A DNA stretch of 64,000 bases from Flavobacteriales bacterium UBA4422 (GTDB taxonomy: Bacteria; Bacteroidota; Bacteroidia; Flavobacteriales_G; Salibacteraceae), in assembly GCA_002389645.1 (NCBI GenBank), contig DGQE01000018.1, forward strand, positions 1 to 64,000. Direction: 5' to 3'. Under the pieces are notes generated by a model. That model did not search any database, had not been told where the DNA came from, and was given only the letters and a program-made list of their open reading frames with translations. This document shows positions 15,077 through 23,244 of the stretch, piece by piece; the stretch's first letter is position 1, and each line of letters opens with the position of its first letter. The position numbers and the translations under genes were made by a program.

Positions 15077-15375
15077 GCACTATCTTGACATGCCCAGAGA
15101 CTATCGTACCAAACTGCACAAATGGAGTAGGTGCCGGGCGCTAGAAATTGTGTGGTAAAAGAGCTCAGTGTGTCAAATGTAGCTCCGGTTGAGGGAGTTC
15201 CACCTGTAACGCTCCACGCAAAATAGCCATTGTTACTTGTGTTTCCAGTGCCCCAAGCATTAATGGTGTCTCCAACGTTTGCAGTTGGAGGGGCTATACT
15301 GATTGATATACCGCATTGACTATACCCTATAAAGGATAAAGCAGTTAGTGCTAAAATTGATAAGATTCGTTTCAT
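14986..15375 (-). CDS. N-terminal part of a frameshifted secreted protein
   Basis: From ATG at 15375 (the frame opens at 15408). A signal peptide MKRILSILALTALSFIGYSQ is followed by a PKD-like domain (APPTANVGDTINAWG, GYFAWSVTGGTP, LAPGTYSICAVW). The frame goes out of register after SVSASDGEATT and stops seven codons later, while the other frame continues with similar beta-rich sequence. The shift equals one missing base. It is either a true inactivating mutation or an assembly error. Confidence 0.5.
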   Translation of the reverse strand: MKRILSILALTALSFIGYSQCGISISIAPPTANVGDTINAWGTGNTSNNGYFAWSVTGGTPSTGATFDTLSSFTTQFLAPGTYSICAVWYDSLWACQDSACSWITITSGSTIDSVSASDGEATTRTTRA

Positions 15376-15459
15376 AATAAAAATTGTTAGTGATTTACTC
15401 TCATACACGAAGATGAAGATCTGGTTGTTTGGTTGCTCGTAAAATTTTTTTCGAAACCA

Positions 15460-15494
15460 TTGACATCAAAGGGGTTAAAAGAAGTCTACCTTTG
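15460..15494 (+). promoter_or_regulatory. Putative promoter of der, near-leaderless
   Basis: TTG (15460-15462), a 24-base gap, then TACCTTTG (15487-15494). The gap is slightly longer than usual. The -7 box ends only eight bases before the ATG of der, so the transcript would have a very short or absent leader. Confidence 0.45.
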
Positions 15495-15502
15495 CACGTT
15501 CA

Positions 15503-16804
15503 ATGGCATTAGTAGCAATCATAGGAAGACCAAATGTGGGCAAATCCACACTCTTCAACAGACTTATAGGCAGACGTCAAGCAATTGTTGACGAATATTC
15601 AGGCGTTACGCGCGATAGACATTACGGTAAATCTGATTGGGGAGGTCGAGAATTCTCTTTGATTGATACGGGTGGTTTCGTCAAAGAAACCGATGATTTG
15701 TTTGAAAAGGAAATCGCCAAGCAGGTGAATATTGCCATGGAAGAGGCAACGCTGATTTTGTTTGTTTGCGATTCGAAACATGGCGTAAATGATCTTGATA
15801 GGGATGTTGCTCGGTTACTTCGACAAAGCAATAAGCCAGTAATGATGGTAGCCAATAAGGTTGATAACCCTATAAACCATGCCGATAGTTTTGAGTTTTA
15901 TGAGCTAGGCTTTGAAAAGATATATCCAGTATCGGCAGTAAATGGAGCTGGAACAGGTGATTTATTAGACGACTTAATTGACTTGCTTCCTGAGGAAGAT
16001 CCAGAGCATGAAAATGAATTGCCTAAAATTTCAGTTGTAGGAAGACCAAATGCCGGTAAGTCAAGTTTTGTAAATGCTCTGTTAGGAATTGATAGAAACA
16101 TTGTAACGGACATCGCGGGAACAACTCGAGATACTATTGATACGCATTATAATGCATTTGGATTTGAGTTCACCCTAGTCGATACGGCTGGAATTAGGAA
16201 GAAAGCCAAAGTGCATGAGGATTTAGAGTTTTACTCTGTAATGCGCGCCATCAAGGCCATTGAAAGTTCGGATGTGTGCATTCTAATGATCGATGCGAAA
16301 GAAGGCGTAGGGCAGCAAGACTTGAATATTTTCGGATTGATTGAGAAGAACAGAAAGGGAATTGTTGTTTTGGTCAACAAATGGGATTTGATTGACAAGG
16401 AAACAAATACATCTAAGGTTTTTGAGGATGAGTTGAGAAAGAAGCTGGCTCCTTTTGAAGATATTCCAATCATTTTCACTTCTGTGTTAAATAAGCAGCG
16501 TATTCACAAGGCATTGCAAGAGGCATTAGACGTATACAAGAGAAGAACTCAACGCATCAAGACAAACGCACTCAATGAAGTTATGCTTCCTATCATAGAG
16601 CAAACTCCTCCTCCAGCAACTAAGGGTAAGTATATCAAGATCAAGTATGTACAGCAATTGCCAACGCATGCGCCTACGTTTGCTTTTTATTGCAACTTGC
16701 CTCAATACATCAAAGAGCCTTACAGAAGATTCGTTGAGAATCAGATGAGGAAGTACTTTAATTTCAGTGGCGTTCCTATCCAGATATTCTTCCGTCAGAA
16801 ATAG
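15503..16804 (+). CDS. der: GTPase Der (EngA), 50S ribosome biogenesis
   Basis: 433 residues with two GTPase domains in tandem and a C-terminal KH-like domain, the standard Der layout. First domain: GRPNVGKSTLFNRL, DTGGFV, NKVDNP. Second domain from about residue 176: GRPNAGKSSFVNAL, DTAGIRKK, NKWDLID. The C-terminal part has PTFAFYCNLP and ends IQIFFRQK. It acts in large-subunit assembly. Within the window the two ribosome-assembly GTPases era and der are separated only by the frameshifted secreted-protein gene. Confidence 0.97.
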   Translation: MALVAIIGRPNVGKSTLFNRLIGRRQAIVDEYSGVTRDRHYGKSDWGGREFSLIDTGGFVKETDDLFEKEIAKQVNIAMEEATLILFVCDSKHGVNDLDRDVARLLRQSNKPVMMVANKVDNPINHADSFEFYELGFEKIYPVSAVNGAGTGDLLDDLIDLLPEEDPEHENELPKISVVGRPNAGKSSFVNALLGIDRNIVTDIAGTTRDTIDTHYNAFGFEFTLVDTAGIRKKAKVHEDLEFYSVMRAIKAIESSDVCILMIDAKEGVGQQDLNIFGLIEKNRKGIVVLVNKWDLIDKETNTSKVFEDELRKKLAPFEDIPIIFTSVLNKQRIHKALQEALDVYKRRTQRIKTNALNEVMLPIIEQTPPPATKGKYIKIKYVQQLPTHAPTFAFYCNLPQYIKEPYRRFVENQMRKYFNFSGVPIQIFFRQK

Positions 16805-16867
16805 GATTATAAGGATTGCTAACATTCATGTTGCGAGTGCAAAGCTTGTCTTCATTACTTTTGTCTT

Positions 16868-17254
16868 GTGAAATTATCAGGAATCATTCTAGCGTTGTTT
16901 TACTTCATAAGCTCCATAGGCTATGGATTGGAAGTACACTATTGCTTAGGAGAAATTTCTGATGTGAATTATGCATTGTTCGATACGTATTGTACGTGTG
17001 ACGACTTGGTGGAGAAGCCAGTTAAAGGATGTTGTGAAGAAAAGTCATTCTTTGTTCAGCTAGAAGAAGAGCATGATACACCGGCAGTAGTTGACATATC
17101 AATTGCTATTCTATCAATAATATCAGAATTTGACTGGAGTCCATTCAACATCGAACAAGACTCTAACACAAAAACATATTCATTTTTAGATCGTGGACCA
17201 CCTAAGTCTATAGATCGTGTAATCGAATATCATTCATTAATAATTTACGGTTGA
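16868..17254 (+). CDS. HYC_CC_PP family protein (metal-uptake associated)
   Basis: 128 residues from a GTG start. A signal-like hydrophobic N-terminus (KLSGIILALFYFISSIGYG) precedes the family signature: VHYCLGE, then CTCDD, GCCEE and finally LDRGPPKS. These His/Cys/Pro motifs define the HYC_CC_PP family of Bacteroidota, usually encoded next to TonB receptors for transition metals. It sits 58 bases before the HMA protein and ahead of a TonB-dependent receptor. A role in capturing copper or a related metal is inferred from this arrangement and the cysteines. The exact metal is unknown. Confidence 0.72.
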   Translation: MKLSGIILALFYFISSIGYGLEVHYCLGEISDVNYALFDTYCTCDDLVEKPVKGCCEEKSFFVQLEEEHDTPAVVDISIAILSIISEFDWSPFNIEQDSNTKTYSFLDRGPPKSIDRVIEYHSLIIYG

Positions 17255-17312
17255 GCGATTGAGCTTTCTTCAACAGATTGAGCTTAAACACGTTTCACAT
17301 AAATTATTAGTC

Positions 17313-17657
17313 ATGAAAAATTTCAAGTATTTCTCCATTTTCTTTCTGTCATTATTCTCTTTTTCATCCATTGCGCAATCAACGGTTAAAGAAGATACAC
17401 TTATCGTTAAAGGAATATGCGGTATGTGCAAAGAGCGTATCGAAGAAGCTGCCTACGGTAAAGGTGTAAAATTTGTGAGTTGGAATAAAGTAACAGATGA
17501 ACTGTCGGTTGCTTATCGAACTGACAAAACTTCTATTACAGAAATAGAAGATCGTGTTCTGAATGCAGGACATAGCACTGCTGGTCAAAAGGCGCCAGAA
17601 GAAGCTTATGCGAAGCTTCCCGATTGTTGCCGATACGAAGAGGTAGGTAAGCACTAG
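17313..17657 (+). CDS. Periplasmic heavy-metal-associated (HMA) domain protein
   Basis: 114 residues from ATG at 17313. The frame is open to a TTG-type start at 17259, but the signal peptide MKNFKYFSIFFLSLFSFSSIAQ fixes the start. The HMA fold follows, with the metal-binding CxxC in VKGICGMCKERIEEAAYG and the matching ITEIEDRVLNAGH helix. A second cysteine pair closes the protein (DCCRYEE). It is probably a copper-type soft-metal carrier in the periplasm, handing metal to or from the TonB receptor whose gene starts two bases after its stop. Confidence 0.82.
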   Translation: MKNFKYFSIFFLSLFSFSSIAQSTVKEDTLIVKGICGMCKERIEEAAYGKGVKFVSWNKVTDELSVAYRTDKTSITEIEDRVLNAGHSTAGQKAPEEAYAKLPDCCRYEEVGKH

Positions 17658-17659
17658 TC

Positions 17660-19876
17660 ATGAAGAAAACCATAGTCTTTCTAGGTCTATTGACCTTAGG
17701 AAACATTGTGCTTTCTCAAGAAAGCATAAGTGGAATGGTAATTCAAGAAAGCAAGAAGGCCACGTTTAAGCCAATTCCGTTTGCCAATGTCTATTGGCTA
17801 GGGACTCAAGTTGGCACATCCACTGATACAACGGGTTACTTCGAATTGCCTGCATCTGCATCGACCAACAAGCTTGTGTTTAGTTATGTTGGGTATAAGA
17901 GTGACACGGCAGTTGTAAGTCAGCCTGAAAAATTGACCATCATTCTCAAGCAAGAAAAGCAGCTCGATGGAGTAGAGGTGATATATCGCCAAAAGTCAAC
18001 CGAGATTTCCTATATGGATGTGCTCAAGACAGAGAATATCGGTGAGGAAGAATTATACAAGGCGGCTTGCTGCAACCTTTCAGAAAGTTTTGAGACAAAT
18101 CCTTCGGTAGATTTAGCATATACAGATGCCGTGACCGGTACCAAGCAAATTCAAATGCTAGGTTTGGATGGTAAATACACTCAAATCACCAGAGAGGGGA
18201 TTCCTGATGTAAGGGGATTGTCTACTGTACAAGGATTGACATATATTCCAGGGGTTTGGATTGAGGGAATACAGCTCAATAAAGGAGCAGGTTCTGTTGC
18301 CTCCGGTTTTGAAAGTGTGACGGGTCAGATCAATGTGGAATTGCACAAACCAGAATCAATGGATCGCTGGTTCGTCAATGGATACGCCAATCAAGGAGGA
18401 AGAACAGAGTTGAATGTCAATGTATCCCAAAAGATCAATGATAAAGTGTCGACCGGTGTATTGATACACGGAAATATCCGTCCGTTTGAGGTGAATGGCA
18501 ATGGAGACTCGTTTTTGGATTTTCCGGTTGGTCAAACGTTTAACATTCTAAACCGATGGAAGTTTAATAACTTGAAAGGTTGGGTAGGTCAGCTGGGCGG
18601 GCAAGCCATCAACGAAGAGCGAAGAGGAGGTCAAGCGAGCAATGAATTTGCCAATCCATATGAGTTGGGGTGGAATACCCAGCAATACAGCGTGTGGGGT
18701 AAAACCGGTTATGTATTCCCAAATGCCAAGTACAGAAGTGTTGGCTTCCAAGCGAAGGCATTGTATCACAACAACGAAAATTATTTCGGGAATACCATTT
18801 ACAATGCAAGTCAACAATCCTTTTTTGCAAAGTCGATTTATCAGTCGATTATTGGTACGTCAACGCACAAGTATCGTGCAGGTTTGAGTGTTCAATATGA
18901 TAAGTACGAAGAACTGCTAGATTCAAATGGGTTCAACAGAGAAGAAATTGTTCCGGGGGCTTTTCTCGAGTACACTTACACCTACTTTGAAAAGTTCTCT
19001 GCGGTTGTGGATCTGCGGGCAGATTATCACAATTACTACGGATTCTTCGTCACACCTCGTTTGCATTTGCGGTACGAGATCATGGAAGGGTCGGTCTTAC
19101 GGGCTTCTGGAGGAAGAGGACAGCGTACGGCCAATGTTATTGCTGAAAATATTTCTTTGCTAGCATCATCTCGAACATGGAATATTTCTGGCAATCCAAC
19201 CATTCAAGGTTTTGGATTACAGCCAGAAGTAGCATGGAATGTTGGATTGAATTTTACCCAGAACTTTCGGATTAACTATAAACCAGCTACACTGAGTATA
19301 GACGCCTATCATACCGAGTTTGAAAATCAAACGGTGATTGATATGGAAGATCCAAGACAAGTGAGGGTTTATAATTTGGTTGGACGCAGCTATTCCACAA
19401 GCACTCAAGCGCAATTTGATTATGAAATATTTAGAAGGATGGATGTGCGATTGGCTTATCGCTGGTATGATGTGATGACAGAATACAGTGGGACATTATT
19501 GACTAAACCATTTGTTTCAAGGCATCGTGCATTTATCAATTTGGCCTATGAAACTAAGAATGATTGGAAGTTTGATTACACAGTTCAATGGCAAGGTGAG
19601 AAGCGAATTCCAAATACAAAGTCTAACCCTGTAGAATACCAAATGGCCACAAAATCGCCTTCTTTATTCCTCATGAATGCTCAGGTTTCAAAGGGGTTTA
19701 ATGATCGGTTTGATGTGTATGTAGGGATGGAGAATATTGGAAATGTAAGACAGCCCAACCCGATTCTTTCAGATCAAAATCCATTCGGGGCAAATTTCGA
19801 TAGTTCATTGATTTGGGGGCCAGTTTTTGGGCGGATGACTTATATCGGTTTCAGATTAAAGTCTAAGAAGGCCTAA
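17660..19876 (+). CDS. TonB-dependent outer-membrane receptor, metal-uptake type
   Basis: 738 residues. A signal peptide (MKKTIVFLGLLTLGNIVLSQ) leads to a carboxypeptidase-regulatory-like domain (IPFANVYWLGTQVGTSTDTTG, FSYVGYKSD), then the plug with AACCNLSESFETNPSVD and QIQMLGLDGKYTQI, and a barrel ending NVRQPNP and RMTYIGFRLKSKKA. The AACCNLSESF block is typical of Bacteroidota receptors found with HMA and HYC_CC_PP proteins. The gene follows both in a tight operon. The last four bases overlap the convergent lipid-kinase gene. The metal substrate is inferred, not proven. Confidence 0.85.
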   Translation: MKKTIVFLGLLTLGNIVLSQESISGMVIQESKKATFKPIPFANVYWLGTQVGTSTDTTGYFELPASASTNKLVFSYVGYKSDTAVVSQPEKLTIILKQEKQLDGVEVIYRQKSTEISYMDVLKTENIGEEELYKAACCNLSESFETNPSVDLAYTDAVTGTKQIQMLGLDGKYTQITREGIPDVRGLSTVQGLTYIPGVWIEGIQLNKGAGSVASGFESVTGQINVELHKPESMDRWFVNGYANQGGRTELNVNVSQKINDKVSTGVLIHGNIRPFEVNGNGDSFLDFPVGQTFNILNRWKFNNLKGWVGQLGGQAINEERRGGQASNEFANPYELGWNTQQYSVWGKTGYVFPNAKYRSVGFQAKALYHNNENYFGNTIYNASQQSFFAKSIYQSIIGTSTHKYRAGLSVQYDKYEELLDSNGFNREEIVPGAFLEYTYTYFEKFSAVVDLRADYHNYYGFFVTPRLHLRYEIMEGSVLRASGGRGQRTANVIAENISLLASSRTWNISGNPTIQGFGLQPEVAWNVGLNFTQNFRINYKPATLSIDAYHTEFENQTVIDMEDPRQVRVYNLVGRSYSTSTQAQFDYEIFRRMDVRLAYRWYDVMTEYSGTLLTKPFVSRHRAFINLAYETKNDWKFDYTVQWQGEKRIPNTKSNPVEYQMATKSPSLFLMNAQVSKGFNDRFDVYVGMENIGNVRQPNPILSDQNPFGANFDSSLIWGPVFGRMTYIGFRLKSKKA

Positions 19877-20754
19877 ACCACGGTTAATGCTGCAGGAAGA
19901 ATTTTAGCTACTAAACGATCTCCAGGATTGAGGCGGGCGAAGAATTCACCGTCAGTTTCGATGGGTAATGATTCATTCAGCACTTTAATGGATACTTCTG
20001 CGCTCTTATGATAAGAAACACGTGGGTCCTTTACATAATCGCAGCGCTTCAAAGTAGATTGGTATTTCAAAAAATCAATCACGCCAACATTGCCTATGAT
20101 GCTGATTCCCATCAGACCATCATCAATGGTAGATTGTGGGTTTAACCCAAGCCCATTTCCTGCGTAGGATCCATTGCCCAATGCAGCTAAGAAAGCGTCA
20201 GATTTTATTTTTTGATCATCAAACATGATTTCTAGTGTTGGCGCTTTGTATTTAGCTAGCCAAGCAATGATTGCCGTATAGTAGTTGAATGTGGCCGGCA
20301 TCTTGAATTTTCGCTCATTCACGGTGTTTGCAATTTCAGCACCAATACCGCATGTCATCATGTTCAGCACATGTGTTTCAATTGAGTTGCATTCTATTTT
20401 AATGAGATCGAGCTGATGAAAACTTTTGTTTGCACATCGCTTTAGCATTTCTTCAAGCGACCCAGAGGAATAAATTCTAGCAAAGTCATTGCCAGACCCA
20501 GCGGGCATAAATCCTAATGCAGGTCTTCGATCAGAGGCAATAGTCATGAGGCCATTAACGATGTGATTATTGGTACCATCCCCACCACAGCTGATTACTA
20601 AATCATATCCGTCACTCGTTTCAGCTAAGGATTGGGCGTGAAGGGCATTTTCAGTAAGCACAACGTCAATGTCTTCGCTATTGGCTTTTGCCATGCGCTG
20701 GAGCTTGGATATGACATTTGAGCGTCCATGAATTATCATCTTAACCTTCACCAT
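19873..20754 (-). CDS. Diacylglycerol/lipid kinase family protein (YegS/DagK-like)
   Basis: 293 residues. The catalytic-domain signature is ISCGGDGTNNHIVNGL, with LGFMPAGSGNDFAR for the second loop and the C-terminal beta-sandwich with NGSYAGNGLGLNPQSTIDDGLM and ETDGEFF. These enzymes phosphorylate diacylglycerol or a related lipid with ATP at the inner face of the membrane. The precise lipid is unknown. It overlaps the end of the TonB receptor gene by four bases, tail to tail. A perfect palindrome lies just upstream of its start. Confidence 0.85.
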   Translation of the reverse strand: MVKVKMIIHGRSNVISKLQRMAKANSEDIDVVLTENALHAQSLAETSDGYDLVISCGGDGTNNHIVNGLMTIASDRRPALGFMPAGSGNDFARIYSSGSLEEMLKRCANKSFHQLDLIKIECNSIETHVLNMMTCGIGAEIANTVNERKFKMPATFNYYTAIIAWLAKYKAPTLEIMFDDQKIKSDAFLAALGNGSYAGNGLGLNPQSTIDDGLMGISIIGNVGVIDFLKYQSTLKRCDYVKDPRVSYHKSAEVSIKVLNESLPIETDGEFFARLNPGDRLVAKILPAALTVV

Positions 20755-20766
20755 TCAATCTTAACT

Positions 20767-20797
20767 AAAAAAGGCGCTCAATTGAGCGCCTTTTTAA
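20767..20797. terminator. Perfect palindrome with A/T tails, terminator-like, in a divergent gap
   Basis: AAGGCGCTCAATTGAGCGCCTT sits between an A run and a T run, the form of a two-way terminator. It lies upstream of both flanking genes (13 bases before the lipid-kinase ATG), where a terminator is not expected. It may be left over from the gene whose relic follows at 20871. Confidence 0.6.
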
Positions 20798-20870
20798 AAA
20801 TAGAATAATTACCGGTTTACATTATTGGATGACAATGAAAGTTTACACTTTCTGAGACTTCATTTCCATC

Positions 20871-21278
20871 GTGATCAATGAGTACATGCAGGCAGAGGTA
20901 GATCGAATGGTGCTTCAAGAAAATTTGCAGTCCATGGAAGGTAACCTAAGTACGATGGAGGCTCAAATGAAAGAATTGAAGAATAATTTGAATACGGTTT
21001 ATGTGGCTGTTGGAACAAAAAGAGAATTAATAAAATCTGGTGTACTTGAGAAAGGCGGGTTTTTGAAATCTGGAGGGGTAAACGATGATTTGGATCGATT
21101 AGCTTTTACACCTTATGACTTGAGGAAAATTGAAGACTTGGACTTGGGGTCAGACAAAGTAAAAATTGTAACAGATCATCCTAGTGAGTCCTATAAAATT
21201 GAGAATGATAAGCTATTGATTGAGGACGCAAAGCTGTTTTGGAGTATTTCTAAGTACCTTATTGTTGTGACTGATTAA
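20871..21278 (+). pseudogene. N-terminally truncated coiled-coil surface lipoprotein (Cbp1-like)
   Basis: 135 codons from GTG. A coiled coil (QENLQSMEGNLSTMEAQMKE) leads to the conserved tail of Bacteroidota Cbp1-like adhesin lipoproteins: VYVAVGTKRELIKSGVLEKGG, then FTPYDLRKIEDLDLG and ILTDHP-like IVTDHPSESYKIE. Family members are about twice as long and begin with a lipoprotein signal, absent here. An in-frame ATG at 20835 runs into TGA after six codons. It is therefore probably a dead 3' fragment. The family call is moderately sure. Confidence 0.5.
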
Positions 21279-21430
21279 GCTTTTTTAGCCAAGCGTAATT
21301 GTATAGTAGTATCAAACTTAGCGACATCATACCCACATATCTGGTTGGCAATTGAGGTCTTTCTTCTAAAAGTTTATTTTAGTAATAATAGTAGATAAAT
21401 GAAACTTATTATGCTTGCATAACGTATCAA

Positions 21431-21736
21431 TTGGAAAGACTTAGTTCTAATTATACAAAACGAATAACTATGCGTTCGCCAGAAGTTGAAGTAGCCCAGC
21501 CCATTGTTTTTGCTGATCAGAAACTTAGAAAGATTTTCGTCATGAATAGCGATCGAATAGGCGTAGTTGCCCCAGAGGATTTAGAATTAAAAGATAAACT
21601 TGGTAACGTAGTTACGGTTCCCACAAATTTGACTAGTGGAATGACAGTAATGGATGTGAAAGAAGTAAAGTCGGGGGGTTATTTTCTGAATGTACATGGA
21701 GTTACCGAAAGCACAATCAGAATTGTCTTGTTTTAA
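21431..21736 (+). CDS. Short protein with a sorting-domain-like C-terminus, possible relic
   Basis: 101 residues from TTG, or 88 from the ATG at 21470 (MRSPEVEVAQ). No signal peptide. The second half (LELKDKLGNVVTVP, MDVKEVKSGGYFLNVHG, TIRIVLF) has the spacing of a type IX sorting domain: a D..G turn, then D....G.Y and a hydrophobic last strand. Without a signal peptide it cannot be secreted as such, so it may be the remains of a longer surface protein. It overlaps the convergent glycosyltransferase gene by four bases. Confidence 0.4.
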   Translation: MERLSSNYTKRITMRSPEVEVAQPIVFADQKLRKIFVMNSDRIGVVAPEDLELKDKLGNVVTVPTNLTSGMTVMDVKEVKSGGYFLNVHGVTESTIRIVLF

Positions 21737-22830
21737 GCAGTTATGCGATCGTAGAAAGCTTTGTATTCAGAAACAGTGCGTTCATTAGATAGACGCGTAG
21801 AAACACGCTGTAGCGCTCCTTTAGCTATTTTTTCTCGTAGCGTAGGATCTTCATACAATCTACAAATAGCTTCACTTAATTTATTGGCGTTTTTAGGAGG
21901 TACAATTAGGCCAGATATATTGTCTTCAACCATGCCTCGGTTTCCAGAAATATCTGTCATGATAACAGCGTTTCCTAGATACATGGCCTCGATCATCGCT
22001 TTTTGAGTGGCTTCTCCGAAAATAGACGCTGATATAGAAACATCACATGCCTTAACTAGGTTTGATGCATCCTTTCTAAAGCCAGTAAATATGAACCTGT
22101 GATTTAGGTTATGATCTGATATACTCTCGAGTACCTCCTCGGTTTTTAGCCCTTCTCCAATCATTAAGAAATAAACCTTGTACTCCTCCGGAATTTGAGA
22201 TACTGCATCAATGAGGAGTTTGACGCCTTTCATCTTGGTTCGAAAATTTGCAACAAACGAACACACTACAGATCCTTCTTCGAAGTCAAACTCACTCAGT
22301 TTTGCTGGTTCAATTGAATCATACCACTCGAGTTTGTGACCTTTGTTTATTGTGATCGCTTTATCTTTTGATACACCGCTTTTTAAGTACATCTCTCTCA
22401 CGCTTTCCGCCAGGCAAATCATATAATCAATGCGAGGGTTAAGGAATGACAAATAGTTTGTTGGGTCATACCATTTAATATTCCCTGTATACCCTCTGTA
22501 TGTTACTAGCTTAATGGATTTATTGCTCCAAAGTGCCCATGCACTGTTGGCTATTGCTTTGCTGTTAAAAGCATGCACAATCGTAATGTTTTTCCTCTTA
22601 ACGACTTGCTTGATGTGTTCAATAGCTATTTTGTCAAACTTGTTTCGTGGCAAATAATCAATGATTTCGCATCCGGCTTCCCTAAGTTTTTGAGGGTATT
22701 CTCCGTGCGTTGGTGTCATCACTGTTATGTCATAACCTAGATCAGCTAAGCCGATAAAGATTTCCGCCTCTGGCCTTATTGGATTTACGGGGTCATTGTA
22801 GTTGCTTATAACGAGAATATTCGGCTTCAA
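21733..22830 (-). CDS. Glycosyltransferase family 4
   Basis: 365 residues from a TTG start; the preceding in-frame codons include a TAA three codons upstream, so no earlier start exists. GT-B fold: N-terminal KPNILVISNYNDPVNP, an acceptor domain with HAFNSKAIANSAW, and donor domain FVANFRTKMKGVKLLIDAV, FLMIGEGLK, then SIFGEATQKAMIEAMYLGNAVI with the conserved EAM/GNAV nucleotide-sugar site and SGLIVPP. It probably adds a sugar to a surface polysaccharide or glycolipid; donor and acceptor are unknown. Fourteen bases from the VOC gene upstream. Confidence 0.85.
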   Translation of the reverse strand: MKPNILVISNYNDPVNPIRPEAEIFIGLADLGYDITVMTPTHGEYPQKLREAGCEIIDYLPRNKFDKIAIEHIKQVVKRKNITIVHAFNSKAIANSAWALWSNKSIKLVTYRGYTGNIKWYDPTNYLSFLNPRIDYMICLAESVREMYLKSGVSKDKAITINKGHKLEWYDSIEPAKLSEFDFEEGSVVCSFVANFRTKMKGVKLLIDAVSQIPEEYKVYFLMIGEGLKTEEVLESISDHNLNHRFIFTGFRKDASNLVKACDVSISASIFGEATQKAMIEAMYLGNAVIMTDISGNRGMVEDNISGLIVPPKNANKLSEAICRLYEDPTLREKIAKGALQRVSTRLSNERTVSEYKAFYDRITA

Positions 22831-22843
22831 TGGGTGTTATTAG

Positions 22844-23233
22844 TTAGAGTATTGTTTCATCTTTAGGCTCCCACAGCTCAACCTTCCGTCCATCTGGATC
22901 GATAATCCAAGCGAACTTGCCATAGTCGTATTCTTCAATTTCACCGATTATTTTCACTTGATTTTTACGGAGTTCATTTATCAAAGAATCTAGGTTTTCA
23001 ACCCTATAATTGATCATGAATTCACTTTCACTTGGCTTGTAATAATCCGTTTCTTGCTCCATCGGGCTCCACTGGGTAACGCATTCAGAATCTGGGTCAT
23101 CCATTTTTCGCCATTTGAAAGAATGACCATATTTATCTGATACGATTCCAAGATTTTTCTCGTACCAGTCTTTGGATTTTTTTGGGTCCTTGGATTTAAA
23201 AAATATCCCACCGATGCCAGTTACTTTTTTCAC
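22844..23233 (-). CDS. VOC/glyoxalase superfamily protein
   Basis: 129 residues from GTG. Two beta-alpha-beta-beta-beta modules: GIGGIFFKSKDPKKSKDWYEKNLGI at the N-terminus and MINYRVENLDSLINELRKN followed by EYDYGKFAWIIDPDGRKVELWEP. The closing block is the usual metal-ligand region of glyoxalase/bleomycin-resistance proteins. The substrate is not predictable. It precedes the glycosyltransferase and follows a lipoprotein gene at close spacing, so these may be co-transcribed. Confidence 0.85.
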   Translation of the reverse strand: MKKVTGIGGIFFKSKDPKKSKDWYEKNLGIVSDKYGHSFKWRKMDDPDSECVTQWSPMEQETDYYKPSESEFMINYRVENLDSLINELRKNQVKIIGEIEEYDYGKFAWIIDPDGRKVELWEPKDETIL

Positions 23234-23244
23234 TGGTTAATGGC

